NCBI GenBank assembly: GCA_020725585.1
Contig: DYES01000065.1
Coordinates: forward strand, 1-64,000
Length of the DNA stretch: 64,000 bases
Source of the DNA: Desulfovirgula sp.
Lineage (GTDB): Bacteria; Bacillota; Desulfotomaculia; Desulfotomaculales; Nap2-2B
Reading direction: 5' to 3'
The notes beneath the pieces are model-generated. The model was given only the letters and a program-made list of their open reading frames with translations. It had not been told where the DNA came from and did not search any database. Each line of letters opens with the position of its first letter. The first letter of the stretch is position 1. Both the position numbers and the translations under genes were made by a program. Below are positions 23,063-34,007 of this stretch, one piece after another.

Positions 23063-25081
23063 TTAGCCCGCTTCTTCCGTTACCGGCAGCAGCCGGGGGT
23101 CTCTCCCCTGGAGTTCCAGGCGCAGCTCAATAAGCAGGTCACGCAGTTCTGCCGCCCGCTCGAATTCCAGGCGGCGCGCGCATTCCCGCATTTCTTTTTC
23201 CAGCCTGGCGATCATCTGCTTGAGCTCTTTTTTCGTCCGCCGGGCTGTTTTGTGTTCCTCGGAAGCCGCTGGTTTTTGCTGGACGGGCCGGGTGGCCTCA
23301 ATGATCTCGCGTACGGCCTTTTGGACCGTTTGGGGGGTAATCCCGTTCCTTTCATTGTATTCCCTCTGCAAACGGCGGCGGCGTTCCGTCTCTTCAATTG
23401 CCCGGCGCATGGAAAGCGTGATCTGGTCCGCGTACATAATTACCTTGCCCTCCGCGTTGCGGGCCGCCCGCCCAATGGTCTGAATGAGGGACCGCTCGGA
23501 GCGCAGGTAGCCCTCCTTATCCGCGTCCAGAATGGCCACCAGACTGACTTCCGGCAAATCCAGCCCCTCCCGCAGCAAATTAATCCCTACGAGCACGTCA
23601 AAGACGCCCAGGCGCAAATCCCGGATGATCTCCATCCGCTCGATGGCGTTGATGTCCGAATGCATGTAGCGGACCCGAATACCCACCCCGCGCAAATAAT
23701 CGGTCAGGTCTTCGGCCATCCTTTTGGTCAGGGTAGTGATCAAAACCCGCTGGTTTTTGGCCACCCGGCAGCGAATTTCCCCTAGCAGGTCATCGATTTG
23801 CCCCCTGGTCGGGCGCACGGACAATTCGGGGTCCACCAGCCCCGTCGGCCTAATGATTTGTTCCACCACCTGCCGGCTGTGCTCCAGCTCGTAGGAACCG
23901 GGTGTGGCGGAGACAAAGATGACCTGGTTGATGCGCTGTTCAAACTCGTGAAACGTCAGCGGCCGGTTGTCAAAAGCGCTGGGGAGCCGAAATCCGTATT
24001 CCACCAGAGCCGCCTTGCGGGAGCGATCACCTTCGTACATCCCCCTCACCTGGGGAAGGGCCACGTGCGATTCATCGATAAACATCAAAAAGTCGTCCGG
24101 AAAATAATCAATTAAAGTGTACGGGGGCTCTCCCGGTGCGCGTCCGGTAAGGTGCCGGGAATAATTTTCGATCCCTTTGCAATACCCCATCTCGCGCATC
24201 ATTTCAATTTCAAAATTAACGCGCTGCTCCAGGCGCTGGGCTTCCAGAAGCTTGCCCCGGCTGCGCAGTTCCCGGAGGCGTTCGGCAAGCTCTTCCTCAA
24301 TGGCGGCAATAGCCCGCTCCATCCGGGGGCGGGAAACGGTATAATGACTGGCCGGAAAAATCGAGACGTGCTGGCGTTCGCCTAAAATTTCCCCGGTCAG
24401 CACATCAAACTCTAAAATCCGTTCGAGTTCGTCACCGAAGAAGTCTAAACGGATGGCCCGCTCGGTGTAAGAGGCAGGATAAACTTCCAGAACGTCCCCT
24501 AAAACACGAAAGGTGCCGCGGGAAAAATCAATATTGTTCCGCTGGTACTGGATATCGACCAGCTTGCGGATAACGCCATCCCGGTCGTAAGCTTGACCGC
24601 GGCGCAAAGAAATAACCAGATCCCTGTATTCCCCCGGGTCGCCCAGGCCGTAAATACAGGATACGCTGGCCACGATGATCACGTCCCGGCGCTCAAAAAG
24701 GGCGCATGTGGCCGAATGGCGCAATTTGTCTATTTCGTCGTTAATGGAGGAATCCTTCTCTATATAGGTGTCCGTTTGGGGAATGTAGGCTTCCGGCTGG
24801 TAGTAGTCATAGTAGCTGATAAAATATTCCACCGCATTCTCCGGGAAAAATTCCTTAAACTCGCTGCAAAGCTGGGCAGCCAGCGCCTTATTGGGTGCCA
24901 GGACCAGCGTAGGGCGCTGGACAGCGGCAATTACCTGGGCCATTGTATAGGTCTTCCCGCTGCCCGTTACCCCCAATAACGTCTGCATTTTGTATCCCCG
25001 CCGAAGACCCTCCACAAGAGCGGCGATAGCCTTGGGCTGATCCCCCTTCGGCTCATAATCAGATTTCAAACGAAATTGCAT
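23063..25081 (-). CDS. uvrB: Excinuclease ABC subunit B
   Basis: [15 protein letters not shown] Walker [23 protein letters not shown]-terminal UVR motif. Confidence 0.98.
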   Translation of the reverse strand: MQFRLKSDYEPKGDQPKAIAALVEGLRRGYKMQTLLGVTGSGKTYTMAQVIAAVQRPTLVLAPNKALAAQLCSEFKEFFPENAVEYFISYYDYYQPEAYIPQTDTYIEKDSSINDEIDKLRHSATCALFERRDVIIVASVSCIYGLGDPGEYRDLVISLRRGQAYDRDGVIRKLVDIQYQRNNIDFSRGTFRVLGDVLEVYPASYTERAIRLDFFGDELERILEFDVLTGEILGERQHVSIFPASHYTVSRPRMERAIAAIEEELAERLRELRSRGKLLEAQRLEQRVNFEIEMMREMGYCKGIENYSRHLTGRAPGEPPYTLIDYFPDDFLMFIDESHVALPQVRGMYEGDRSRKAALVEYGFRLPSAFDNRPLTFHEFEQRINQVIFVSATPGSYELEHSRQVVEQIIRPTGLVDPELSVRPTRGQIDDLLGEIRCRVAKNQRVLITTLTKRMAEDLTDYLRGVGIRVRYMHSDINAIERMEIIRDLRLGVFDVLVGINLLREGLDLPEVSLVAILDADKEGYLRSERSLIQTIGRAARNAEGKVIMYADQITLSMRRAIEETERRRRLQREYNERNGITPQTVQKAVREIIEATRPVQQKPAASEEHKTARRTKKELKQMIARLEKEMRECARRLEFERAAELRDLLIELRLELQGRDPRLLPVTEEAG

Positions 25082-25194
25082 CGCGGTTGCTCCTCTTTTT
25101 CACCATTATTTCCCCGAAAATATTTCCCCGAAAACTCTTGAGAACATCTGCCGCCTGTATTATATCACAAGCCCAAAGCATATTTTAACCGCCC

Positions 25195-26454
25195 TCAAAA
25201 ACCTTCTTTCGGGGCCTGTCCCTCCTGGGACGACTCGATGCTCTTCACCTCTCCGGGAATCTCTATCTCCATCGTTTTTCCTTCCTGAGTGGTAATCTTT
25301 AATTTTGTTTTCGCCCGCTGGCCGCCGCCGGATTGTTTTCCCGCGCCTTCCGATCCCTCTCCCCCGTCTTCACCGGAGCTTTCCGACCCACTTCCCCCGC
25401 CCCGGTCCTGACCCTGTCCTGCTCCTTCTTCCTGTTTCTTCCGGATTTCTTTGCCCCACCGCTGCTCCAGGAGATAGGCATTTGTTTTCTCGATCAAGCG
25501 CACGGGCGTAATTTTTGCGGGCACACTGTAATTGCCGTTGTTTACCCGGGCATCGTACTGCCAGTGTCCCGTTTTGGCCAGGCTCACCGCGGCGTCAAGA
25601 ACGTAGTGGCCCACCAGCTCCGGCATGGTGTCCACCTCGGCATCGTGATCGCCTGCCACTAATGCCCGGGCAGCGGTCCGGTCAGCTCCGACACCCAGAG
25701 TCAAAACCTGCTCGCTCAAGCCGGCAGATTTTAAGGCGGCCACGGCTCCCGCAGCAAGGCGGCTATCGGTAGCCAAAACTACATCGATCCTATTTTCGAA
25801 AATGGCCTGCCGAACGTTGCGCTCAGCCGCCTCCCGGTCGTTGCGGGGATGCTCCAATTCTTTGAGCACCCGCATGTTTTCAGTTAAAGAATGGCGAATA
25901 GCCGCGGCGATTTCCTGCGCTGCCGGGTCGGCGGGGCCGCCCTTTAAAATCAGCGCGTTTAAAGGTTTTTGCCGGCCGGCCCGGTTTAAAACATAGCGGA
26001 CCTGCAACTGGCCGGCCAGAACATGGTCAGAGGCTATATAGCCGTCGAGAGGGGCATTGCCGACCAGTTTTTCCAGCACGATTACTTTTATATTCTCCCT
26101 GGCCAAAGCTTCCACAAGCAGGGAGCTTTGCGCCGGGTCCACCGGTTGCAAAACGACTGCTTTTACTTTTTGCCGGCCAGTTTTTCTCAGTAAATGTTCG
26201 ATCTGTCTTTGCTGTTCAGCAGGATCGTTTTTAGCGTCCAGCCAGGTGATGTCTAAGCGCTCCCCCCTGCTCCTTTCCTCTACCGTCTTCCGGAGAACCT
26301 GCATGCCATCCCATTCTAAATCAGCAACGGCGACGGCAATCGGAAGGCGCGGGGGAAGGGGCTTTTTTTCCGGTTCAGGGCTGCAACCGCCGATCAAAAA
26401 GACAAAAGCGGCGAACAATATTAACCATCTATGAAAAGAAGTGAAATTGCTCAT
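25195..26454 (-). CDS. Periplasmic-binding-protein-like (sugar ABC substrate-binding) lipoprotein
   Basis: Lipobox LIGGC; PBP type-1 fold motifs; low-complexity Gly/Ser/Glu-rich segment near C-terminus. Confidence 0.8.
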   Translation of the reverse strand: MSNFTSFHRWLILFAAFVFLIGGCSPEPEKKPLPPRLPIAVAVADLEWDGMQVLRKTVEERSRGERLDITWLDAKNDPAEQQRQIEHLLRKTGRQKVKAVVLQPVDPAQSSLLVEALARENIKVIVLEKLVGNAPLDGYIASDHVLAGQLQVRYVLNRAGRQKPLNALILKGGPADPAAQEIAAAIRHSLTENMRVLKELEHPRNDREAAERNVRQAIFENRIDVVLATDSRLAAGAVAALKSAGLSEQVLTLGVGADRTAARALVAGDHDAEVDTMPELVGHYVLDAAVSLAKTGHWQYDARVNNGNYSVPAKITPVRLIEKTNAYLLEQRWGKEIRKKQEEGAGQGQDRGGGSGSESSGEDGGEGSEGAGKQSGGGQRAKTKLKITTQEGKTMEIEIPGEVKSIESSQEGQAPKEGF

Positions 26455-26716
26455 CTCCTTCCCCCCTGATTATTTGTATTATGCTTAATCCGGGAGGAAA
26501 TATGAGATAAGCAATCAGTTGCCAGTAATTAACAAAAAACAATTTACATATATATACTACAGAATAAATATCAAAAAAACAGCTAATTATTTTTTAAGTC
26601 CGGTTCCCAACTTCCCTTGCCCTAAGCAAAGGTGGTTGATCGCCTTGTTAAAATTAATCCGCATTAATATTTATCACTGGCTTATTAAACAAACAGTCTA
26701 CCATCGATCAAAACAG

Positions 26717-26938
26717 ATGGGTCTTTTAGAGATGATCGAGGAGTCCCGGCTATCCTGGCTAAACGCGCGCAATGAATTTAACCTGGGTGATCGGGAAGTC
26801 ATTGAGTATTTAATTTATAAAATTAATGCCGCCGAGAAAAGGTATATGGTTTTGCTCAATCAGGCCCGCGCGCAGGGGATTACGGCCTGGCCCGTTGAGC
26901 GACTAAAGCCGGTCGTCTTAACGGTCAGCAGTGAATAG
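26717..26938 (+). CDS. DUF2508 (YaaL-like) family protein
   Basis: MGLLEMIEESRLSWLNARNEFNLGDREVIEYLIYKINAAEKRYMVLLNQARAQG; N-terminus uncertain (track ORF extends to 26519). Confidence 0.65.
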   Translation: MGLLEMIEESRLSWLNARNEFNLGDREVIEYLIYKINAAEKRYMVLLNQARAQGITAWPVERLKPVVLTVSSE

Positions 26939-27563
26939 AGTAATGGCCGGGATCGATAAGTTCCCGGTACTTGGCCACCACCTGTTTGAAGTCTTCCCAG
27001 CTTTCCCTTTTCAACGAAGGGTTGCGGAGCAGGGCCGCCGGATGATAGGTGGGCAGAATAAAGACACCCTCTTTACGCACCCACTTCCCGCGGTCCCGCG
27101 TTATTTTTCCCCTGGGATTCAGAACCGCCTGCAAGGCTGCCGAACCCAGAAGAACCAGGATTTTTGGCTGCAGAATACGCAACTGTGCGTTTAAGTTCGG
27201 GCGGCAGGCAGCCACCTCCATCTCCGTAGGCGTCCGGTTTCCCGGCGGGCGGCATTTGACCACATTGAGAATATAAACGTGCGTAAAGCGCTCGAACCCG
27301 CAGGCCTCCAGAATTTTATCCAGCAGCTGGCCGGCTCTGCCTACAAAGGGACGCCCCAGCAGGTCTTCGTCCGCCCCCGGCCCTTCCCCGCACAAGACAA
27401 GGCGCGCCTGGGGATTCCCTTCGCCAAAAACCACGCCCCGGCAACCGGCTCTTAAGTTACACCGTGTACACTGCTTGACCTTTTCCTCGAGGTCTTCCAG
27501 ATTGTCAATGCCGGACAAATCCCAATCGGGATCAGCAAATAAACTTGTTTCCCCAAACAGCAT
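26925..27563 (-). CDS. Uracil-DNA glycosylase, type 4 (Fe-S)
   Basis: CTRCNLRAGC Fe-S cysteines; GEGPGADEDLLGRPFVGRAGQLLD; PTYHPAALLRNP. Confidence 0.93.
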   Translation of the reverse strand: MLFGETSLFADPDWDLSGIDNLEDLEEKVKQCTRCNLRAGCRGVVFGEGNPQARLVLCGEGPGADEDLLGRPFVGRAGQLLDKILEACGFERFTHVYILNVVKCRPPGNRTPTEMEVAACRPNLNAQLRILQPKILVLLGSAALQAVLNPRGKITRDRGKWVRKEGVFILPTYHPAALLRNPSLKRESWEDFKQVVAKYRELIDPGHYSIHC

Positions 27564-27667
27564 CCAAGCGCCCTCCCACCAGCTAAGTCAGAAAAAAATC
27601 TAAAGAATCAAACGACCAATTTTAATAATATTTTTTACCTTTTCGCCAGAAATAAGATAAAATCCTT

Positions 27668-27703
27668 TAAAAAAACAAGGCCCCCTTTACTGGGGGTCTT
27701 TTG
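27668..27703 (-). terminator. Rho-independent terminator downstream of cooT-like gene
   Basis: Minus strand GACCCCCAGTAAAGGGGGCCTTGTTTTTTT. Confidence 0.75.
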
Positions 27704-27718
27704 GAAATTGTTAGAAGT

Positions 27719-27907
27719 TTATTCTTTTTCTAAGATTATCCGGTGGTCCACTAAAGAAAGCTCGGCGATCCTGGCTTTAATGATCTTGCGGCGGCCAAAA
27801 ATATCCTCCAGCATTAAGCCGTCCTCATGAGGAACCACTTTATCCACCGCTTCCAAGAACAGCTCCTCCTGGCCGTCTTTTCGCAAGTAAGCGTTGGCTT
27901 CACACAT
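27719..27907 (-). CDS. CooT family nickel-binding protein
   Basis: MCEANAYLRKDGQEELFLEAVDKVVPHEDGLMLEDIFGRRKIIKARIAELSLVDHRIILEKE. Confidence 0.85.
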   Translation of the reverse strand: MCEANAYLRKDGQEELFLEAVDKVVPHEDGLMLEDIFGRRKIIKARIAELSLVDHRIILEKE

Positions 27908-28005
27908 AAAGATACATCTCCTCACTATATATAGTAATCTGGCGGACAATAGCAGCTCCTTGCCTCTTTAAAGAAGATCTGCCTCCGTGGCATACGCTTA
28001 CCTAG

Positions 28006-28034
28006 ATTATATTAACGACTCTCCCCTAAGTCAA
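28006..28034 (-). promoter_or_regulatory. sigmaA promoter of cooT-like gene
   Basis: Minus strand TTGACT-N17-TATAAT. Confidence 0.65.
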
Positions 28035-28157
28035 CGGTTAGAAATAACACAAATACTACAATCATGAAAATATTTCTTATCGGCCTGAAGGCGTCTTTTT
28101 AGCGACGTTGGACGAAGGGCAAGGTGAAGTTTGCTTAAAATTAAGGCAATAACAAAA

Positions 28158-29396
28158 TTAATGTTTGCATCTCCTCCAGAAATCTCCCCACCACCTGCCT
28201 AGAGGCCCGGCAGTGCCGAACTCCATATACGTTTCCTCTGTCCCCTCAGGAACGGCGAGGACGCCAAAAGCCCGTGTTGTCGCCGCCGAGGCCACTTCCC
28301 GCCGGTAAAACCGCCCCTTGCCTTGCAGAAATTCCACCTCCACCGGCCAAAATGTCTCCCCTAAAGCAGCTTCCAGGCCGGCCCGGTTAAAAACCCGCCG
28401 TCCGTTGACGGATAAAATTACGTCGCCCGAACGAATTCCCGCCCTCCAGGCGGGAGTATCAAAAAGCGTGTCCAGCACCCTCACCCCTTCTGGACAAGGT
28501 ACGTATAAAGGCGGATCGTTAAACTCTAGCTTTTTGCCAATGAAAATAACCAGCTCATGTCCCAGTGGTGAAAAGAGGGCCGCAAGGAAAGCAACGAAGC
28601 GCGAATTTTGCGCGAAGACGCTTAACATTAACAAAACAAAGCTATACAACCCCAGATACAAAGCAGAGAACCTGCTTTTTTGCCGCGGGTTACGGGCAAT
28701 GGCCAGGTCCCCGTACCCCAAGCCGGCCACCACCGGAAGCATACTGTAAACAACGTTTTCTAGATTGTCAATGCCGTCGGGTTTCAACAACGGCCACCAG
28801 TCGGGCATGTTGATTCCTTCTGGCGCTAAAGCGTGCCCGACCACCACGAGGACGACAATGGGGATGGGCCAAAACTTTTGCATGGTAAACCCCCCCACTA
28901 CGCGCCCCCGCTTATCCTTAAAATAGCCGGGCACCGCACCCAGGTGGCCGGAGGTAAGGATCAGTATACTCTCCACCATGTGCAAAATAGCCACCAGGGC
29001 TAGAATCTGGGCAATATCCAGGGAGGGAAAGCCAAAAAGCAAATTGGCCATCGCCAGCAGCCCGCCGGCGTAGGCAAAACATAAAAAACGCGCGTTAATG
29101 AGCATCAAGAGGATGGCCACCGGCCACAAGTAAATTAAACTCGAACCAGAGACGGTCAGGCCTACCACAACAATCAACAGGCTTCCGGCGAAGCCGCCAA
29201 TGATTCCGTAGATTGCGGCTGCCAGCGTATCCGACCAGACCGGGCGGGTTTTAATGCCGAAAAGGCTCTCCCTTACCGCCGACATGCGCCGGTATTGGAG
29301 GGCCACCAGCAAAACCACGACCCAAAACAAAGGCTCAAAAAGCACCGTGAGCAGCGAACCCAGGAGCAGGGGGAGGATGCGGTCAAAGGGAAACAT
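28158..29396 (-). CDS. Polytopic membrane protein with C-terminal PDZ domain
   Basis: Multiple TM helices then DTPAWRAGIRSGDVILSVNGRRV PDZ motif; adjacent to ctpA. Confidence 0.85.
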   Translation of the reverse strand: MFPFDRILPLLLGSLLTVLFEPLFWVVVLLVALQYRRMSAVRESLFGIKTRPVWSDTLAAAIYGIIGGFAGSLLIVVVGLTVSGSSLIYLWPVAILLMLINARFLCFAYAGGLLAMANLLFGFPSLDIAQILALVAILHMVESILILTSGHLGAVPGYFKDKRGRVVGGFTMQKFWPIPIVVLVVVGHALAPEGINMPDWWPLLKPDGIDNLENVVYSMLPVVAGLGYGDLAIARNPRQKSRFSALYLGLYSFVLLMLSVFAQNSRFVAFLAALFSPLGHELVIFIGKKLEFNDPPLYVPCPEGVRVLDTLFDTPAWRAGIRSGDVILSVNGRRVFNRAGLEAALGETFWPVEVEFLQGKGRFYRREVASAATTRAFGVLAVPEGTEETYMEFGTAGPLGRWWGDFWRRCKH

Positions 29397-29411
29397 TGCT
29401 TCACCAGCCTT

Positions 29412-30581
29412 TTAAGCTGCCTGCTTAATCTTGTCCTGGAGGATTTCCAGGGCTTTTTGCAGCTGCCGGTCTTCCTTGCCGGGCTCCTGCGAAACAACTA
29501 CATCAGGTTCGATTCCCTTTTTGTGAATATCGCGTTTGGCCGGTGTTAAGTAACGGGCGGTGGTCAGCTTTAAACCGGCGCCGTTATCCAGCCTGAATAA
29601 CTCCTGGACAACCCCCTTGCCAAAAGTTTTTTCACCGACCAGAACTCCGGATTTGGTATCCTTAATTGCACCGGCTAAAATTTCCGCCGCGCTTGCACTT
29701 GCCCTGTTTACCAGCACAGCCAGCGGAACGTCCAGCTTGTGCCCGTTAACCGTATAGGTCTCGTCTTTTCCCGTCCGGTAATCTATATGCACTACCGGCC
29801 CGCGGGGAATAAAATGCTCGGCAACTTTCACCGCCGCCCTCAATTCACCGCCGGGATTATCCCGCAGGTCCAAAAGAAGCCCCTGCATACCCTGCTTTTG
29901 CAGGCGTACCAGCAAAGCGTCCACTTCTTCAGGAGTTTTCATCGTGAACTGGGTCAGGGCCAGGTAGCCCACGCTCGTGCCGGGAATTATATATCCTTCC
30001 GCTGTAGGCACGTTGATTTGTTCCCGGACGATCTCTAATTCGCGGACTACAGGGTTGTCCTGGCGGGTTAGGGATAACCTGATTTTGGTTCCCACCGGCC
30101 CCCGCATCAACCCCACCGCGGTTTCCAGGTCCAGCCCTTTCGTGTCCCGATCGTTAATCTTTACAATTATATCGCCTTCCGTGATTCCAGCCCTTTTGGC
30201 GGGCGTCCCGGGGTACGCCCGCACGACGGTTAGCCGGCCGTCTTTAATGGTGACGACAATGCCCAATCCGCCAAACGTGCCGCTGATCTGCTCTTCCAGC
30301 TGGGCGAACATTTTCGGATCGAGATAGACCGAATAAGGATCGCCCAGCGCCTCAACAAGCCCGCGGATAGCGCCGTCAACCAGGTCGGCTACGTTTACCG
30401 GCTCTAAATAACGCGAGTTAATTAACGATACTACCTTAAATAAATTGCCAAAGTTTTTATAATTGGTGGCAATGATCCCGCCAGCTCCGAGAACGAACAA
30501 AAAAATGAGCACGGCCAAAAGAACCAGGCCCCGCCACAGCCATTTCCTGGTGCGGTAAAAATAATAACGCATGCCGGTCAC
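29412..30581 (-). CDS. ctpA: S41 family C-terminal processing peptidase
   Basis: PDZ (GDIIVKINDRDTKG) and S41 catalytic region (VNRASASAAEILAGAIKD, GEKTFGKGVVQ). Confidence 0.95.
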   Translation of the reverse strand: MTGMRYYFYRTRKWLWRGLVLLAVLIFLFVLGAGGIIATNYKNFGNLFKVVSLINSRYLEPVNVADLVDGAIRGLVEALGDPYSVYLDPKMFAQLEEQISGTFGGLGIVVTIKDGRLTVVRAYPGTPAKRAGITEGDIIVKINDRDTKGLDLETAVGLMRGPVGTKIRLSLTRQDNPVVRELEIVREQINVPTAEGYIIPGTSVGYLALTQFTMKTPEEVDALLVRLQKQGMQGLLLDLRDNPGGELRAAVKVAEHFIPRGPVVHIDYRTGKDETYTVNGHKLDVPLAVLVNRASASAAEILAGAIKDTKSGVLVGEKTFGKGVVQELFRLDNGAGLKLTTARYLTPAKRDIHKKGIEPDVVVSQEPGKEDRQLQKALEILQDKIKQAA

Positions 30582-30678
30582 CTTTCCAGTGTATTATGTA
30601 TATATTAGCTACGTTATTATACTATACCAATAATATCATAAAAAATTAAAACTATAAAAATCAAAAAAAGATTAAACG

Positions 30679-30702
30679 AAAAAAAACCGGCAGCGCCGAT
30701 TC
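30679..30702 (-). terminator. Rho-independent terminator downstream of M23 peptidase gene
   Basis: Minus strand AATCGGC-GCT-GCCGGTTTTTTTTC. Confidence 0.6.
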
Positions 30703-30773
30703 TCTTTGATTCAGAATTTTAGATATTAACAAAAGGTCAATAGGGAATGAATATTTATGACTTACCTGCCCTC

Positions 30774-31901
30774 TTATAAATACGAGTTGGGGTCAACCGG
30801 CGAACCGTTAACCATCACTGTAAAATGAAGGTGTGGACCCGTAGACATGCCCGTGCTGCCTACCCGGCCGATAATCTGTCCCTTCGCCACTTCTTGACCC
30901 GTAGAAACCACCTGCGCGGAAAGGTGGGCGTACAGGGTCACCACCCCGCCTCCATGATCACACATGATTACCCGCCCGTATCCGCTCATGTACCCGACGT
31001 GAATAACCGTGCCGTCCTGCGCAGCCACCACTTTTGCCCCCGTGGGAGCAGGAATGTCAATTCCGTCATGGAAACGCTCGACACGTAAAATGGGGTGGAC
31101 CCGGTATCCGTAACCCGAGGACACGGAGTAGTAACCGGGAACGGGCCAGGCAAAAGAGCCGCCCTTGCGCGGAGCCTTTTTAGCGTTCTGCAAGGCAATC
31201 TGCCTTAAAATTTCCCTTTCCTGCGCTTCTAACCGGTCAATTTCCTCCTGGTGACGGCTCAACGCGGCCTGCGCCGAGGCTACCAGATTCCTTTGTTTAA
31301 CCTGGTCGGCCTTGAGCTGCTGCAGGATAGCCTCCTGCTCTTGAAGAAGCCCGGCAACCTGGTTGCGCTTGTTTTCCAGTTCGGCTTTTCTTTCCGCAAT
31401 GTGGGCCTGCTCAACCTTTACCTGCCTGACAATCTGGGCATCCTGGGCAATCACCCGCTTGAGCAGCTCGTAACGGTTCAGCAGATCCCAAAAATCCCTT
31501 GCGCTAAAGAGTACTTCCAGATAACTGACCTGTCCCCAGAGATAGACGTTGTACAGACGCCCGCCCAATTTCTGCCTGCTTTTCGCCAGCCTGGCCTGGG
31601 CTTCCTGTAAATTTTCTTCCGCCTTGCGCAGTTCAGCATGAGCAATTTCCAGAGCGTTATTAAGCTCATTAATTTTATTTTCTTTTTCGTTAATCACCCG
31701 GTTTAATTCCGTCAAGCGATTGATGTAACGGTTAACTTCCCGCTTTTCCCGGTTTACTTCCTGCCTTTTTTGATAAAGCTGATTTCTCGTCTGCTGTAGC
31801 TTTTCTTCCAGGCTCAAGCCATACGCCGCATTCACCGCACTGCCGGCAAAAATAAGCACCAAAATAAACACCAAAAGTTTGCGCCAGGGTGTTCCGGCCA
31901 T
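30774..31901 (-). CDS. EnvC-like murein hydrolase activator (coiled coil + M23 peptidase)
   Basis: Signal peptide, long coiled coil, [11 protein letters not shown] and STGPHLHF motifs. Confidence 0.93.
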   Translation of the reverse strand: MAGTPWRKLLVFILVLIFAGSAVNAAYGLSLEEKLQQTRNQLYQKRQEVNREKREVNRYINRLTELNRVINEKENKINELNNALEIAHAELRKAEENLQEAQARLAKSRQKLGGRLYNVYLWGQVSYLEVLFSARDFWDLLNRYELLKRVIAQDAQIVRQVKVEQAHIAERKAELENKRNQVAGLLQEQEAILQQLKADQVKQRNLVASAQAALSRHQEEIDRLEAQEREILRQIALQNAKKAPRKGGSFAWPVPGYYSVSSGYGYRVHPILRVERFHDGIDIPAPTGAKVVAAQDGTVIHVGYMSGYGRVIMCDHGGGVVTLYAHLSAQVVSTGQEVAKGQIIGRVGSTGMSTGPHLHFTVMVNGSPVDPNSYL

Positions 31902-31920
31902 TTGTGTTCTCCCCCGCTAA

Positions 31921-32799
31921 TTAAACATTTAAGAACCGATGGACGGAAAGCACGCTGCCTGCCGCGCCGATAACCAGCCCTAAACCGATAATACAGGCAA
32001 AAACAGGAGAAATTTCATTTAATTGATTGGCGAGTGGAAAAAAGGGAATTAACGCGCTGACTTCCTTGATAATCAGGAAGTACCCGTAGTAAACGGTGAC
32101 GGCGGCCAAAAAGGCGCCGGCCACCCCCAGAAACATTCCCTCTAAAAGAAAGGGAAAACGGATAAACCAGTTGGTTGCGCCCAGATACTTCATGATGTTG
32201 ATTTCTCTCCGCCTGGAAAAAACAGAAACCCTAATCGTTGTAAAAATAAGGAAAACTGCCGCCACGCCCAGAACGGCCATACTTACCCAGCCGGCCATGC
32301 GGATCCCCCGGGTAACCATCAACAGCTTTTCCACCAACCCTTGTCCATAACGTACTTCTTCCACACCGGCCAGCTTTGCAATTTCTCCGGCTACCCGGGG
32401 AACCTGCTGCGGGTCAATGGTTTTCACCCGGAAGGCGTCTGGAAGCGGGTTGTAATCCAGCCCCTCAAGCTTATCGGCGCCAATGCTTTGCCGCATTTTT
32501 TCCAGAGCCTGCTCTTTGGAGATAAACTCCACTTCCGCTACTCCAGGAACAAATTTAATCTCCTCACGAAGCCGCCGGACCTGTTCTTCGGCCAAATCAT
32601 TCTTTAAAAAAACGCTTATTTCGAGCATTGACTCCAGCGCGCCGGCTAATTTGTTGGCATTTAACACCAGCAACAGACAGCATCCCAAAATAAACAGAGA
32701 AACGGTCACCGTTCCTATGGAAGCCAAAGAAAGCCAGCCGTTGCGCCGCAGGGAAGTAAAAGCTTCTCGGAAATAGTAACGGACCGTGTTAAGCGCCAT
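31921..32799 (-). CDS. ftsX: Cell division protein FtsX
   Basis: Four-TM permease adjacent to fts[40 protein letters not shown]. Confidence 0.95.
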   Translation of the reverse strand: MALNTVRYYFREAFTSLRRNGWLSLASIGTVTVSLFILGCCLLLVLNANKLAGALESMLEISVFLKNDLAEEQVRRLREEIKFVPGVAEVEFISKEQALEKMRQSIGADKLEGLDYNPLPDAFRVKTIDPQQVPRVAGEIAKLAGVEEVRYGQGLVEKLLMVTRGIRMAGWVSMAVLGVAAVFLIFTTIRVSVFSRRREINIMKYLGATNWFIRFPFLLEGMFLGVAGAFLAAVTVYYGYFLIIKEVSALIPFFPLANQLNEISPVFACIIGLGLVIGAAGSVLSVHRFLNV

Positions 32800-33490
32800 A
32801 GCTGTAAGCCCCACTTTCCTCGTCCCGCACGATCCGGCCCTGCGCCAGCGCAACCACCCTTTTTTTCATGGCGTTCACAATATCCCAGGCATGGGTGGCC
32901 ATGATAATAGTGGTCCCCTGTTCATTAATCCTTTGAAAAAGCTTCATCAGCTCCCAGGAAGTCTCGGGATCAAGGTTGCCCGTAGGTTCGTCAGCAATGA
33001 TCAGCAAGGGATTATTGACCAGCGCCCTGGCCACGCAGACCCTTTGTTGCTCACCGCCGGAAAGCTGGTGGGGGAACATTTTCGCCTTTCCTTCCAGGCC
33101 AACCAGCCCTAATACTTCCGGCACGCGTTTTTTGATTTCCTTAGGAGATGCCCCGGTTACCTCGAGAGCAAAAGCAACATTTTCGAAAACGTTTTTTTGG
33201 GGCAGCAAACGAAAATCTTGAAAGATCATCCCTATTTTCCGGCGGTGGAAAGGAATTTCCCGCGCGCGCAGGCGGACAATATTTTTCCCGTTAAAAATAA
33301 CCTGGCCCCGGGTAGGCAGCTCTTCACGAAAAACAAGCCTGGCCAGAGTGGTCTTTCCGGCCCCGCTCGGTCCAACCAGAAATAAAAAATCCCCCCGGCG
33401 CACATGAAGGTTTACATTGTCCAGCGCAGTGACCCCGTTTGGATATACTTTAGACACGTTGTACAACCGGAGCACAAAATTACACCTCAA
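32789..33490 (-). CDS. ftsE: Cell division ATP-binding protein FtsE
   Basis: Walker [15 protein letters not shown], signature [14 protein letters not shown]. Confidence 0.96.
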   Translation of the reverse strand: MRCNFVLRLYNVSKVYPNGVTALDNVNLHVRRGDFLFLVGPSGAGKTTLARLVFREELPTRGQVIFNGKNIVRLRAREIPFHRRKIGMIFQDFRLLPQKNVFENVAFALEVTGASPKEIKKRVPEVLGLVGLEGKAKMFPHQLSGGEQQRVCVARALVNNPLLIIADEPTGNLDPETSWELMKLFQRINEQGTTIIMATHAWDIVNAMKKRVVALAQGRIVRDEESGAYSYGA

Positions 33491-33547
33491 GTTGCTTATT
33501 TCGACATCATCTAGACAATCTCCTTCTAAAAAAAGTAAAAATATTAC

Positions 33548-33919
33548 TTAGCTTACTGTTAAAAATTTTGCCGTCGCCCGCGCGGCCCGCCTGCCGTCCG
33601 GCAAAACGATCTGGGCGGATAGTTCATAAAGCCGCCGGTGGATCTTTTCGCACCGGGCCTCCACCACTACCTCCTGTCCAATAGCCACCGGGAAACTGAA
33701 CCGGACGTTCATTTCCGCCGTCATCGCCCTGATTTGTTTTCGCCACAACCACTGCGCCATCGCTTCATCCAACATGGTTGCCAGCAGGCCGCCGTGCACA
33801 AAACCGTCCCATCCCTGGTGGTTTTCGCTGCCCTTAAAAACCGCGCGGCAGATTTCGTCTTCCATGGCAAATTTTAAATGCAGGCCGATTGGGTTTTTTG
33901 GACTGCAGGCGAAGCACAT
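33548..33919 (-). CDS. PaaI-family thioesterase (hotdog fold)
   Basis: MCFACSPKNPIGLHLKF...HQGWDGFVHGGLLATMLDEAMAQW; start trimmed because a terminator hairpin lies at 33962-33982. Confidence 0.85.
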   Translation of the reverse strand: MCFACSPKNPIGLHLKFAMEDEICRAVFKGSENHQGWDGFVHGGLLATMLDEAMAQWLWRKQIRAMTAEMNVRFSFPVAIGQEVVVEARCEKIHRRLYELSAQIVLPDGRRAARATAKFLTVS

Positions 33920-33952
33920 GCTATCCCGCACGAAACACCCCTCCTCTCCGAT

Positions 33953-33985
33953 GAAAGGAAAAGCTGGGCCGGCGGCCCAGCTCAA
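33953..33985 (-). terminator. Rho-independent terminator downstream of hppA
   Basis: AGCTGGGCC-GCC-GGCCCAGCT perfect 9-bp stem followed by TTTTCCTTT on minus strand. Confidence 0.75.
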
Positions 33986-34007
33986 AAAACGGATTAATTT
34001 TATGGAA

